From assembly GCF_002216145.1 (NCBI RefSeq), contig NZ_CP022278.1, forward strand, positions 310,001 to 374,000: DNA of 64,000 nucleotides. Direction: 5' to 3'. The stretch is from Neisseria chenwenguii. GTDB taxonomy: Bacteria > Pseudomonadota > Gammaproteobacteria > Burkholderiales > Neisseriaceae. The notes beneath the pieces are model-generated. The model was given only the letters and a program-made list of their open reading frames with translations, was not told where the DNA came from and made no database searches. How positions within the stretch are numbered: the stretch's first letter is position 1; every line of letters begins with the position of its first letter. This document shows positions 45,480-53,775 of the stretch, piece by piece. The translations under genes and the position numbers were made by a program.

Positions 45480-46739
45480 ATGCCTGCCGTATCCGCACTC
45501 GGCGCAATCGTTGCCCTGATTGTTGCCATCTTCCTGATTTTGAGAAAAGTCCCGCCTGCCTACGGCATGATTGCGGGTGCATTGGCCGGCGGTTTGGTCG
45601 GCGGGGCGGATTTGGCCGCCACGGTCAAGCTGATGATTGAAGGCGCTCAGGGTATCACCACCGCCGTGATGCGGATTTTGGCCGCGGGCGTGTTGGCGGG
45701 CGTGCTGATTGAGTCGGGCGCGGCGACTTCCATTGCCGAAACCATCGTGAAAAAACTGGGCGAGAGCCGCGCGCTGCTGGCTTTGGCCGCCGCCACGATG
45801 ATTCTGACCGCCGTGGGCGTGTTTGTCGATGTGGCCGTGATTACCGTGTCGCCGATTGCGCTGGCTTTGGCGCGCCGCGTCGATTTGTCGAAACCCGCCG
45901 TGCTGCTGGCGATGATCGGCGGCGGCAAGGCGGGCAACATCATTTCGCCCAACCCCAACGCGATTGCCGCGTCCGACGCGTTCCAACTGCCGCTCACTTC
46001 CGTGATGGCGGCGGGCATCGTTCCCGCGTTGGTCGGGCTGGTGTGCACTTATTTTCTGGACAAACGGCTGATGAAGAAAGGTTCGCGCGTGAGCGGGGAC
46101 GAAGCCGCCGCAGCACACGTCGGCAAGCTGCCGTCTTTCGCCGCGGCCATGGTTGCGCCGCTGGTGGCGATTCTGCTGCTCGCGCTGCGCCCGCTGGCAA
46201 ACATCGCCGTCGATCCGCTGATTGCCCTGCCGGTGGGCGGCTTGGCCGGTGCACTGCTGATGGGCAGAATCCGGATGATCAACACTTATGCCGTCAGCGG
46301 TCTGGGCAAGATGGCGCCGGTGGCCGTGATGCTGTTGGGAACGGGGGCGCTGGCCGGAATCATCGCCAATTCGGGGCTGAAAAATGTCTTGATCGATGGC
46401 CTTACCTCCTCCGGCCTGCCGTCCTACCTGCTTGCCCCCGTGTCCGGCATCCTGATGTCGCTGGCCACCGCGTCCACCACGGCCGGTACGGTGGTGGCGT
46501 CCAACGTATTCGGCAGCACGCTGGTCGAGCTGGGCGTAACCGGCATCGCCGCCGCCGCCATGATTCACGCGGGCGCAACCGTGGCCGACCACATGCCGCA
46601 CGGCTCGTTTTTCCACGCCACCGGCGGCAGCGTCAACATGGACATCAACGAACGCCTGAAACTGATTCCCTACGAGAGCGCCATCGGCCTGATGATGACC
46701 GTGATTTCGACCCTGATATTCGGCGTATTCAAATTTTAA
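45480..46739 (+). CDS. GntP-family gluconate/glycerate permease
   Basis: The 419-residue polytopic carrier has about 12 helices. The N-terminus is ALGAIVALIVAIFLILRKVPPAYGMIAGALAGGLVGG, and the conserved middle VDVAVITVSPIALALARRVDLSKPAVLLAMIGGGKAGNIISPNPNAIAASDAF is typical of GntP. The C-terminal part contains LATASTTAGTVVAS and AGATVADHMPHGSFFHATGGSVNM. GntP members import gluconate or related sugar acids with protons. Next to glycerate kinase and CdaR, D-glycerate or a sugar acid is the likely substrate. Divergent from cdaR. Confidence 0.9.
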   Translation: MPAVSALGAIVALIVAIFLILRKVPPAYGMIAGALAGGLVGGADLAATVKLMIEGAQGITTAVMRILAAGVLAGVLIESGAATSIAETIVKKLGESRALLALAAATMILTAVGVFVDVAVITVSPIALALARRVDLSKPAVLLAMIGGGKAGNIISPNPNAIAASDAFQLPLTSVMAAGIVPALVGLVCTYFLDKRLMKKGSRVSGDEAAAAHVGKLPSFAAAMVAPLVAILLLALRPLANIAVDPLIALPVGGLAGALLMGRIRMINTYAVSGLGKMAPVAVMLLGTGALAGIIANSGLKNVLIDGLTSSGLPSYLLAPVSGILMSLATASTTAGTVVASNVFGSTLVELGVTGIAAAAMIHAGATVADHMPHGSFFHATGGSVNMDINERLKLIPYESAIGLMMTVISTLIFGVFKF

Positions 46740-46837
46740 AACCCGTTTTCAGACGGCCTTGCCGGATTTTCACGAAATATCCCATGCCGTCTGAAACCGC
46801 CCGCAGACTACCCCGTAAAAATCAAAAGGAACGACCC

Positions 46838-47971
46838 ATGAAAATCGTCATCGCTCCCGACTCCTTCAAAGAAAGCCTGACCGCGCTGGAAGTGGCCGAA
46901 GCCATCGAAACCGGTTTGAAAAAAGTGCTGCCCGATGCCGAATACGTCAAAGTGCCGATGGCCGACGGCGGCGAAGGCACCGTGCAGTCGCTGGCCGACG
47001 CCACTGGCGGACAACTCGTCGAAACCGAAGTAACCGCCCCCTTGGGCAACCGCGTTACCGCCGCCTTCGCCGTGTCCGGCGACGGCAAAACCGCCGTCAT
47101 CGAAATGGCCGCCGCATCCGGCCTGCACCTCGTACCGCCCGAACAGCGCAACCCGCTCATCACCACCAGCTACGGCACGGGCGAACTGGTCAAAGCCGCG
47201 CTCGACAAAGGCGTGGAAAAAATCATCCTCGGCATCGGCGGCAGTGCCACCAACGACGGCGGCGCAGGTATGCTGCAAGCCTTGGGCGCGAAGCTCACCG
47301 GTTCAGGCGGCCTCGACATCGGCTACGGCGGCGGCAGCCTGGCGAAACTCGACAAAGTGGATTTGTCCGCACTCGACGGCCGTCTGAAAAACGTTTCCTT
47401 TGAAGTCGCCTGCGACGTGGACAACCCCCTGTGCGGCAAGAACGGCGCATCCGCCGTGTTCGGCCCGCAAAAAGGCGCAAGCCCCGAAGCCGTCGCCGAG
47501 CTGGATGCCGCGCTCGAACATTTTGCCGCCACCGTATCGCGCGACACCGGCCTGAACATCCGCGACCACGCAGGCGCAGGCGCGGCGGGCGGCATGGGCG
47601 GCGGCCTGCTGCTCCTGCCCGAAGCAGAACTCAAAGCAGGCGTAGAAATCATCATCGAAGCCGCGAAACTGGCCGACAAAGTGCACGACGCCGACCTCGT
47701 CATTACCGGCGAAGGCCGCATGGACGCGCAAAGCGTCCATGGCAAAACCCCCGTCGGCGTAGCCAAAACCGCCAAACGCTTCGGCAAACCCGTCATCGCC
47801 CTCGTCGGCTGCCTGCGCGAAGACTACGAAGTCGTCTACCAAGCCGGCATCGACGCTGTGTTCCCCATCATCCGCCACACCGCCTCCTTGGAAGAAATCC
47901 TGAAACAAGGACGCGAAAACCTGATTTCCGCCGCCCAAAACGTGGGCAGGCTGTATCGGCTGGGGAAATAG
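46838..47971 (+). CDS. Glycerate kinase (GarK/GlxK type)
   Basis: The product is 377 residues from ATG 46838, preceded by AAAAGGA. A much longer open reading upstream overlaps the permease gene in another frame and is an artefact of GC-rich DNA. The family shows in MKIVIAPDSFKESLTALEVAEAIE, MADGGEGTVQSLADATGG, GIGGSATNDGGAGMLQALGA, FGPQKGAS and AGAAGGMGGGLLLL with DLVITGEGRMDAQSVHGKTP. It phosphorylates D-glycerate (to 2-phosphoglycerate in the GarK class) and so completes the GarL-GarR pathway found at 58-60 kb. Confidence 0.93.
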   Translation: MKIVIAPDSFKESLTALEVAEAIETGLKKVLPDAEYVKVPMADGGEGTVQSLADATGGQLVETEVTAPLGNRVTAAFAVSGDGKTAVIEMAAASGLHLVPPEQRNPLITTSYGTGELVKAALDKGVEKIILGIGGSATNDGGAGMLQALGAKLTGSGGLDIGYGGGSLAKLDKVDLSALDGRLKNVSFEVACDVDNPLCGKNGASAVFGPQKGASPEAVAELDAALEHFAATVSRDTGLNIRDHAGAGAAGGMGGGLLLLPEAELKAGVEIIIEAAKLADKVHDADLVITGEGRMDAQSVHGKTPVGVAKTAKRFGKPVIALVGCLREDYEVVYQAGIDAVFPIIRHTASLEEILKQGRENLISAAQNVGRLYRLGK

Positions 47972-47994
47972 GACGGATACGGATACATACGGTG

Positions 47995-48028
47995 AAGGCC
48001 GTCTGAAAAGTTTCAGACGGCCTTTTTT
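47995..48028 (+). terminator. Terminator after glycerate kinase (inverted DUS)
   Basis: AAGGCCGTCTGAAAA and TTTCAGACGGCCTTTTTTG face each other with a short loop, followed by T6. It begins 24 bases past the stop. Confidence 0.72.
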
Positions 48029-48148
48029 GTTTACCTTTCCAGGCAGCCTCAAAACAGAAAGCTTGTCTGAAAACATTCCCGCGCCGTAAGGTGGATGCGC
48101 CCCACCGTTTGATGCCGTCTGAAAAGCGGTGGCTTCGCCCCCTGCAAG

Positions 48149-48664
48149 CTACGCCTTAAAATCCTGCATCAAATCATCAATGAGTGCCTTGACAGGGCGG
48201 ATTTCTTTGATGAGCGATACGCCGTTGCCCACCGAGATATAGCCGTTTTCCAGGTCGCCTTCCAGCATTCCCAGACACATACCCGTGCCTGCTTTGCTCG
48301 CCTTTTCTATCTCATCACGGCTCACCCCTTGTGCGTCCATGGCGACCAATCTGGCACTCAACGCTGTCGGCACAGAGCGGTAGTAAGCAGGGTTGGTGCG
48401 GTAGATGTGCAGGTCGTTGGCGGTCATTTTGACCAGCAGTTCTTTGACGTTGTCCGCCATACGGCTCTCGGTCGTGGCAAGAAACGCCGTGCCGACCCAT
48501 ACGCCTTCTGCACCAAGGGCGAATGCCGCCCGCACGCCACGCACGTCCGCCACACCGCCTGCTTCGGCAACGGCGGCAACCAATTTGGCATCGGTCATCC
48601 AGCTCATCGGGGCTTGGACGATGGGGTATTTGATGTTTAGGATTTGGGTGATGCGGTTTTGCAT
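48149..48664 (-). pseudogene. Nitronate monooxygenase with large internal deletion
   Basis: The frame is open (171 residues), but it joins the first 37 residues of a nitronate monooxygenase/2-nitropropane dioxygenase (MQNRITQILNIKYPIVQAPMSWMTDAKLVAAVAEAGG) directly to the region that should follow the catalytic middle (VADVRGVRAAFALGAEGVWVGTAFLATTES). It then runs to the normal C-terminus (ISVGNGVSLIKEIRPVKALIDDLMQDFKA). Complete enzymes have well over 300 residues. The missing part holds the catalytic histidine and much of the FMN site. It was probably lost by recombination between two GGCGG-rich spots. Stability and function are doubtful. It marks the left edge of the accessory island. Confidence 0.75.
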
Positions 48665-48791
48665 GGTTTTTCCCTTTGAAATCAGGGAATGGGGTTATTT
48701 TAATGATTTTATATTTGGTAGGGAATGGCGAAAAACGGAAAGTTGGTTTTCGGATTTGGAAAGGTGGTTTTTAGGTCGTCTGAAAACAAGC

Positions 48792-48823
48792 ATGCCGTCT
48801 GAAATTTATTTTTCAGACGGCAT
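48792..48823. terminator. Inverted AT-DUS pair
   Basis: ATGCCGTCTGAAAT and TTTCAGACGGCAT face each other around a T-rich loop. This is the AT-DUS form, unlike the AG-DUS pairs in the core regions. Confidence 0.55.
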
Positions 48824-48848
48824 ACAGCCTTTTGCAAAATCCCAATAA

Positions 48849-48881
48849 AAAACACCGCTTTTATTTTAAAAAACGGTGTTT
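48849..48881 (-). terminator. Terminator of the DUF1269 gene
   Basis: AAACACCG and CGGTGTTT form the stem with an AT-rich loop. On the minus strand TTTTTTATT follows. It lies about 20 bases past the stop at 48900. Confidence 0.6.
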
Positions 48882-48899
48882 GTTTTTTATCTTATCCGA

Positions 48900-49523
48900 C
48901 TACGATTTGAATTTCTTGGCAAACGCATCAAGTTTGCTTTGCACGTCTGCTTTAAATTCATTGAACTTGTCCGCCCGTTCTTGGGCTTTTTTGGCTTTTT
49001 CGGCAGACTGCTCAATGTTTTGAGCGTCAATTTCAGCTTTTAGCTTATCGGCTACCGTATCTTGCACCGCCTGCAAATCCCAACGTGCGGTAACGGTGTC
49101 GTATTGCCCGAAAAATGCGTCCAAAGTGCTTTCGTCTTTTTCAAGTGCCAACACCAAAATCACGGTATCGCCATCTTGCATTTTTTCAACGGTGCTGTAC
49201 AAAAGTCCAACTTCACCCAGTGTCTCGGTTGCCCCAATCTGCGTGCCGAACAATGCTCCCAAAGAACCGCCGAGCAACATGCCAAAAGGGCCGCCCAAAA
49301 CACCGACCGCCGAGCCAATCAGCCCGCCTGCTAAGGCTTTGTTGCTGATTTCGGCATCAAAATCATGGTTGTCAATCTGCGTAATCACGCCGTTTTCTTT
49401 TTTGAGCAGTAAGGCTTGGACGATGACGGTATCCGATGTCTGCTTGTAGGCTTTTAGCTCGCTAAACGCCTGAAAGGCTTGGGGTTGGTTGTTAAACAGT
49501 GTGGCGATAATATTGCGTTTCAT
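48900..49523 (-). CDS. DUF1269-family glycine-zipper membrane protein
   Basis: The product is 207 residues from ATG 49523, which follows TAGGAG at proper spacing. The N-terminal part (KRNIIATLFNNQPQAFQAFSELKAY, ALLLKKENGVITQIDNHD) is a ferredoxin-like half. A glycine-zipper hydrophobic stretch follows (ALAGGLIGSAVGVLGGPFGMLLGGSLGALFGTQIG, about 63-98), then a soluble domain and an alanine/lysine-rich coiled C-terminus. DUF1269 proteins are linked to stress tolerance but have no fixed role. A run of 11 C on the coding strand lies 20-30 bases upstream of the start and may vary expression. First gene inside the AT-richer island. Confidence 0.85.
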   Translation of the reverse strand: MKRNIIATLFNNQPQAFQAFSELKAYKQTSDTVIVQALLLKKENGVITQIDNHDFDAEISNKALAGGLIGSAVGVLGGPFGMLLGGSLGALFGTQIGATETLGEVGLLYSTVEKMQDGDTVILVLALEKDESTLDAFFGQYDTVTARWDLQAVQDTVADKLKAEIDAQNIEQSAEKAKKAQERADKFNEFKADVQSKLDAFAKKFKS

Positions 49524-49542
49524 CACAAATACTCCTATATCA

Positions 49543-49553
49543 GGGGGGGGGGG
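49543..49553. repeat. Eleven-G/C homopolymer upstream of the DUF1269 gene
   Basis: Eleven G on the plus strand (C on the coding strand of the gene). It is preceded by TTGACA and TTGAAATTT and followed by TGATATAGGAG. Long G/C runs of this size are the usual slippage sites behind phase variation in Neisseria. It lies in the 5' leader or promoter of the downstream leftward gene. Confidence 0.85.
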
Positions 49554-49683
49554 AAATTTCAAATTGAATGTGTCAAGTTGATGATGTTTATTATAGATGT
49601 TTTAAGAAATTTATCTTGCCAAATGCTCCAAAATATTTGCCCAAAAGTCCAAATATGCTAAACTCATCAAAAAAGGATACGCC

Positions 49684-50550
49684 ATGACCCCAAACACCCT
49701 AAATACGCTGTTACGCCATGCCGGACAACATGACAAGCTAAAACCAAGTGCGATTGAACACATCAGCATCAATGTGGCAAAGCCCCCCATTTTGGTGGAC
49801 ACCTTAGCCGAGCATACTTTGCTTGCCTTTATCCTGTCGGGCGAGCAAGAGATATTTTTGGGTGAACAGTGTTATACGGTGCAGGCGGGCGATGTGCTTT
49901 TTGTGCCGTTTAATATGCCCATCAAAGTGCAATTCAAACTGGATAAAAGACCGCAATTTGTCAGTTTGAATTTGGCGTTGGACGAAAAATGGCTGGGCGA
50001 GATTATCCAAAAAATCCAAACCATAAACCATCACGCATCTTCATCAGGCGTGGCGGTAACCAAGATGACCGACCCTGTCCAAAACTGTCTTGCCCGTCTC
50101 ATTGACCAGCTTGACGACCCCAACCTTGCCTTAGCAGAACTCTACAAACAAGAGCTGATGGTGCATTTGCTGTCCACACCGTTAGGGGCAAGCCTGACGG
50201 CTTTTGTCAGCCAAGACAGTCATCTGCACAAAATCAAAAAAGCAAGCGACCATCTGTATGCCCATTTTGCCGATAAAATCACCGTGGCACAGCTCGCTGA
50301 CTTATCGGGCATGGGCGAGTCTTCTTTTTATCATCATTTCAAGGCGGTAACGGGATTTAGCCCCTTGCAATACCAAAAACAACTGCGGTTAAATCACGCC
50401 AATTTTCTGATTTTGACAGAAAAACGGTCTGTCTCCGAAACGGCATTTGCCGTGGGCTATGAAAGTCTCAGCCAGTTTAGCCGTGAATACAAAAGAGCCT
50501 TTGGGGTCAGCCCAAGGGACGATGTGGATAAGAACACTGCTTTTGGGTAA
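49684..50550 (+). CDS. AraC-family transcription regulator
   Basis: The 288-residue protein has an N-terminal AraC_N domain (IEHISINVAKPPILVDTLAEHTLLAFILSGEQEIFLGEQCYTVQAGDVLFVPFNMPI, about 24-140) and two C-terminal helix-turn-helix motifs (ITVAQLADLSGMGESSFYHHFKAVTGFSPLQYQKQLRL and VSETAFAVGYESLSQFSREYKRAFGVSPRDD). AAGGA precedes the ATG. It converges on the five-gene operon ending with the aldo/keto reductase. Homologues often regulate neighbouring oxidoreductase genes. Base composition is lower in G and C than the core genes. Confidence 0.9.
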   Translation: MTPNTLNTLLRHAGQHDKLKPSAIEHISINVAKPPILVDTLAEHTLLAFILSGEQEIFLGEQCYTVQAGDVLFVPFNMPIKVQFKLDKRPQFVSLNLALDEKWLGEIIQKIQTINHHASSSGVAVTKMTDPVQNCLARLIDQLDDPNLALAELYKQELMVHLLSTPLGASLTAFVSQDSHLHKIKKASDHLYAHFADKITVAQLADLSGMGESSFYHHFKAVTGFSPLQYQKQLRLNHANFLILTEKRSVSETAFAVGYESLSQFSREYKRAFGVSPRDDVDKNTAFG

Positions 50551-50574
50551 ATGCACTGTGGTTTAAAAAGCAAA

Positions 50575-50611
50575 ATGCCGTCTGAAATTTATTTTTCAGA
50601 CGGCGTTTTTC
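50575..50611. terminator. Inverted AT-DUS pair between AraC gene and reductase gene
   Basis: ATGCCGTCTGAAATTTATTTTT pairs with TTTCAGACGGCG and is followed by TTTTTC. It can end both convergent transcripts. Confidence 0.65.
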
Positions 50612-50623
50612 ATTTGTAAAAAC

Positions 50624-51571
50624 CTACGCCAGCATATCGTTTTCCCATCCGCCACGGGTATTGACGTTGATGCTTTGTGCCAAGGCTTCCAGTTCGCCGA
50701 CCTGTTCGTCAGTCAGCACAATTTTTGCGGCGGCTGCGGCATCGGTAACGTGTTGCGGTTTGGTTGCTCCGATAATCGGCAACGCACCTTTGGCGATGGC
50801 ATAGGCAATGGCGATTTGTGCGGTGTCGGCGTGATGGGTTTCGCCGATTTGTGCCATTTTTTGCGTCAGCACGCTTAATTCGGGCAAGAGTTTGTTGTAC
50901 GTTTGGGCGCGTTGGCTGCCGTCCGGCAAGGGATTTTGGGGAGAATAACGACCGCTCAACGCCCCTTGTTCCAGCACCATATAGGCAAAAAACGTGATGC
51001 CCTGTTCACGGCAATAATCCAAAATGCCCGCTTCTTCCGAGTTGCGGTACAGCAGGCTGTAATGGTTTTGCACGGCGGAGACGGCAAAGCCTGCGGTCTT
51101 TAAAATCTCGTTGGCACGCTTGATTTGTGCCAGATTGTGATTGGACACGCCGACACGCTTTACTTTGCCTGTCTGCAAAAGCTCAATCAGCATCGGTGTC
51201 CAGCGTTCCACGTCGTGCGGATTGTGAATCCAATAAATGTCAATAAAATCCGTGTTTAGGCGGTTTAGACTACCCAAAATCATTTCTACCGCCGCATTTT
51301 GTGCCTGTTCGTTGGCGATTTGCGGGGTGAATTTGGTGGACAAAACCACGTCCGCACGGCGGTTGCCGATGGCTTTGCCCAGTGCGTTTTCAGACGACCC
51401 CATGCCGTACACGGCGGCGGTGTCCCACAAATTCAAGCCGTTTTGCATGGCGGTGTCAAAGACCTGTTGCATCTGTTCATCGCTCAGATGGTTGCCGAAT
51501 ACGGCATCACCGCCTGCAAATCCTGTGCCCCACGACCAAGTGCCTAGGGCGATTTTGGGTAAGTTTTTCAT
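50624..51571 (-). CDS. Aldo/keto reductase
   Basis: The 315-residue TIM-barrel oxidoreductase has the catalytic tetrad visible as D in NLWDTAAVYGMG (with the tyrosine in VYG), K in VVLSTKF and H in YWIHNPHDVERW. The NADPH-binding C-terminal part is AKGALPIIGATKPQHVTDAAAA. Such enzymes reduce aldehydes and ketones in the cytoplasm. It is the last gene of the leftward operon, two bases after the YciI-like gene, with a good AAGGAG site. Substrate unknown. Confidence 0.92.
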   Translation of the reverse strand: MKNLPKIALGTWSWGTGFAGGDAVFGNHLSDEQMQQVFDTAMQNGLNLWDTAAVYGMGSSENALGKAIGNRRADVVLSTKFTPQIANEQAQNAAVEMILGSLNRLNTDFIDIYWIHNPHDVERWTPMLIELLQTGKVKRVGVSNHNLAQIKRANEILKTAGFAVSAVQNHYSLLYRNSEEAGILDYCREQGITFFAYMVLEQGALSGRYSPQNPLPDGSQRAQTYNKLLPELSVLTQKMAQIGETHHADTAQIAIAYAIAKGALPIIGATKPQHVTDAAAAAKIVLTDEQVGELEALAQSINVNTRGGWENDMLA

Positions 51572-51573
51572 AC

Positions 51574-51870
51574 TTATTCTCCTTGATGGACAGAAACGTC
51601 TGCCGCCATCGCTGCTTTAAATTCACGGATTTCATAGTCCGCACCGTTTTGCCAATACACATCGGCGGCCAAAATGTCGTCCAATTCGGCACGGCTGTCG
51701 GTTTTGGCGATAATCACGCCTGCGTGCTGTGCGTCCAAATAAGGGCCCAGCACCAAAAATTTTCCTGCGTCAAAATACCGGACGAACCACGCACGGTGTT
51801 CGGCGAACATGGCTTCGGCACGGTCGGCTGGGATTTCGTTCATGTTTAGGGTGATGTTGATTAAATACAT
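51574..51870 (-). CDS. YciI-family protein
   Basis: The 98-residue protein of the YciI fold (ferredoxin-like) has NMNEIPADRAEAMFAEHRAWFVRYFDAGKFLVLGPYLDAQHAGVIIAKTDSRAELDDILAADVYWQNGADYEIREF, with the conserved histidine and aspartate of the family (RAWF, GPYLD). YciI proteins have been proposed as small hydrolases or dehalogenase-like enzymes. AAAGGA precedes the ATG. Fourth gene of the operon. Confidence 0.88.
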   Translation of the reverse strand: MYLINITLNMNEIPADRAEAMFAEHRAWFVRYFDAGKFLVLGPYLDAQHAGVIIAKTDSRAELDDILAADVYWQNGADYEIREFKAAMAADVSVHQGE

Positions 51871-51913
51871 GAGCCTTTTCCTTTAAGTAAAAAATAAGAG
51901 AAATGAAATAGGG

Positions 51914-53050
51914 TTAAAACGATGTTCCAAACAGTTTTTCAGCATTTTGATGGGCGATTTTGGCTTTGTCTGCATAAGGAATTGGTAAATTTTCCAACCA
52001 ATTGCGTGCACCATTGAGCGACAAGTAAGGATAGTCCACCGAAAACAAAATCCTGTCCACGCCCACCACCGACTGGGCAAATTGCAAATGCGGCAAACTG
52101 AGCATACCGCTTGGTGTCAGATAGACGTGCTCACGATACGTTTCGGTAATACCACGCGACAAACCTGTTGCCGCTTGTGGCAAACCATCGTCCAAGCGTT
52201 GCAGATAAAATGGCACAAGCTCGCCCCAATGTCCGCTGATTACTTGTAAATTTGGGTATTTTTCAAATACACCTGCCAAAATCAAACGAATGGTCTGTAC
52301 GCCCACTTCGTGATGCCAGCCCCATGCAAACATGGACAATCGTGCATTGACTTCCCGATTAAAGCCTGTGTAATAGGCTTGCTGTACGGTCGGTATCGGA
52401 ATGCCGGGGTGCAGGAAAAGCGGCTTACCCAAATCACTGATTGCCTTTAAAACAGGCAGATAGCGTGCATCATCTAAAAAAACTCCGCTTGGGCGGCCGT
52501 TAATCAAAAAGCCGTTCAGCCCCAATTCGTTTACACAGCGTCTGGCTTCATCAACGGCTGCCTTCGGGTCTTGCCACGGTAAGGAAGCAAACCCGCCAAA
52601 ACGTTGCGGATAGGTACGAATCGCTGCCGCCAGTTGATCATTGTGCGTGCGAATCAATGCCACGCCCTTACCGTCCAAAATAAACTGCGGAGCACCTGCC
52701 AATGACAAAATCTGTGTATCAATACCCTGCTTGTCCATTTCGGCAATGCGGTTTTTACCAAAATCCAATAACTTACGGTTTGTTTCTGCTGCCAAATTGA
52801 TGCGTGGCCGGCTCGTGTCCTGTTCGCCAAATACGTCCGCCACGTCTTTGCCCCAATCCGCCAAATAAGGGGCTTGTTGCAAAACCTGAGCCATGCTGTT
52901 GCGGATAATCGGCAACTCGTTGATATGCTCTTCTACGCAAATCAATTTGAGTTTTTCGGCAGGCTGTCCAAAAACAGGCACAGCCGATACCTTGTTTGCT
53001 ACTGTCAGTATAGCCGCCGCACCCAATAATTTTCGGCGAGTTAAGCCCAT
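51914..53050 (-). CDS. Exported amidohydrolase (ACMSD-like amidohydrolase 2 family)
   Basis: The 378-residue protein starts with a twin-arginine-type signal (MGLTRRKLLGAAAILTVANKVSAVP), so it is probably exported folded to the periplasm. The metal-dependent TIM-barrel shows in CVEEHINE (a changed N-terminal HxH motif), GGFASLPWQDPKAAVDEARRCVNELGLNGFLINGRP, PLFLHPGIPIP, VISGHWGELVPFY and FSVDYPYLSL (the terminal aspartate). Family members decarboxylate or hydrolyse aromatic acids and related compounds. Third gene of the operon, eight bases after the ABM lipoprotein gene. Confidence 0.87.
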   Translation of the reverse strand: MGLTRRKLLGAAAILTVANKVSAVPVFGQPAEKLKLICVEEHINELPIIRNSMAQVLQQAPYLADWGKDVADVFGEQDTSRPRINLAAETNRKLLDFGKNRIAEMDKQGIDTQILSLAGAPQFILDGKGVALIRTHNDQLAAAIRTYPQRFGGFASLPWQDPKAAVDEARRCVNELGLNGFLINGRPSGVFLDDARYLPVLKAISDLGKPLFLHPGIPIPTVQQAYYTGFNREVNARLSMFAWGWHHEVGVQTIRLILAGVFEKYPNLQVISGHWGELVPFYLQRLDDGLPQAATGLSRGITETYREHVYLTPSGMLSLPHLQFAQSVVGVDRILFSVDYPYLSLNGARNWLENLPIPYADKAKIAHQNAEKLFGTSF

Positions 53051-53058
53051 ATTTGTTC

Positions 53059-53775
53059 CTATTTCAACCGCCCTTTACTGGTCAAAACCACACCGTCTAG
53101 CGCTTGAGAATGTGCGTTTGCCAACATCGGCGACACTTTGGCACGATACCGTGAAAACTCAGGCAATGCCTGCACCGCCTGATGAACACCGGCATTATCA
53201 TAGATTTCAAACAGATACCAATCATTTGGCGAATCTTTGGCGGTAACGGCATATAACGCCAAAATACCCGATTGATTATCTACCGCATGGCGTAACAAAC
53301 CCAACAATTCCTGTTTGAAATCATCATGATATTCAGGCTTTACCTGCATTTGTGCCAAACGTACAAACGGTTTTTTCAGGCTGCCTGAAATATTTACTGC
53401 TTCACGTTCATATAAAAATTGCGGTGCAGTCTCTATGACTTTGCGGCCATTTACCATTTCGGGTGCAATCGCACGATAATGCTTGAATGCGTCCGATTGC
53501 GTATGCACTTGATAGGCATCACCATCTTGATAAATTTCAAAGACATAGTTAAATGTTGCATCATCGGTTTTGCGTAAAGAATACATTGCCAACGTGTCAG
53601 GTTCATGTGCATGGGAAAATAACATCGTTTGGTGTACCGTATCGCTAAAACGCTGGATTTGCTGTGTGGGCGTTTGCAATTCAAACAAACGCACCATCAA
53701 CGATTGCGGGGGTTCTGGCAGCGTGGCACACGCGTTCAACAACATCGCCATCATTAAAACCGATAATTTTTTCAT
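53059..53775 (-). CDS. Lipoprotein with tandem antibiotic-biosynthesis-monooxygenase (ABM) domains
   Basis: The 238-residue protein has a lipoprotein signal (MKKLSVLMMAMLLNAC, lipobox LNAC) and two dimeric alpha-beta-barrel ABM-type domains. Domain 1 is about 25-115 (RLFELQTPTQQIQRFSDTV, LAMYSLRKTDDATFNYVFEIYQDGDAYQVHTQSDAFKHY). Domain 2 is about 135-225 (RLAQMQVKPEYHDDFKQEL, LALYAVTAKDSPNDWYLFEIYDNAGVHQAVQALPEFSRY). ABM domains are usually cytoplasmic cofactor-free oxygenases or quinol-modifying enzymes, so a membrane-anchored exported form is unusual. Its start directly follows the quinone-reductase stop (TAAATG). Confidence 0.83.
   Translation of the reverse strand: MKKLSVLMMAMLLNACATLPEPPQSLMVRLFELQTPTQQIQRFSDTVHQTMLFSHAHEPDTLAMYSLRKTDDATFNYVFEIYQDGDAYQVHTQSDAFKHYRAIAPEMVNGRKVIETAPQFLYEREAVNISGSLKKPFVRLAQMQVKPEYHDDFKQELLGLLRHAVDNQSGILALYAVTAKDSPNDWYLFEIYDNAGVHQAVQALPEFSRYRAKVSPMLANAHSQALDGVVLTSKGRLK

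Noticed and set aside
46043..46837. Long N-terminal extension of the glycerate kinase frame (642 codons in total)
   Set aside because: The extension overlaps the permease gene in another frame and is arginine-rich noise. The kinase family start and a good ribosome-binding site are at 46838.
49524..49562. Extended start of the DUF1269 protein reading MKFPPPPDIG through the C11 run
   Set aside because: It would begin at TTG without a ribosome-binding site. The ATG at 49523 has TAGGAG at good spacing and matches the family start. The run is therefore treated as leader or promoter, not coding.
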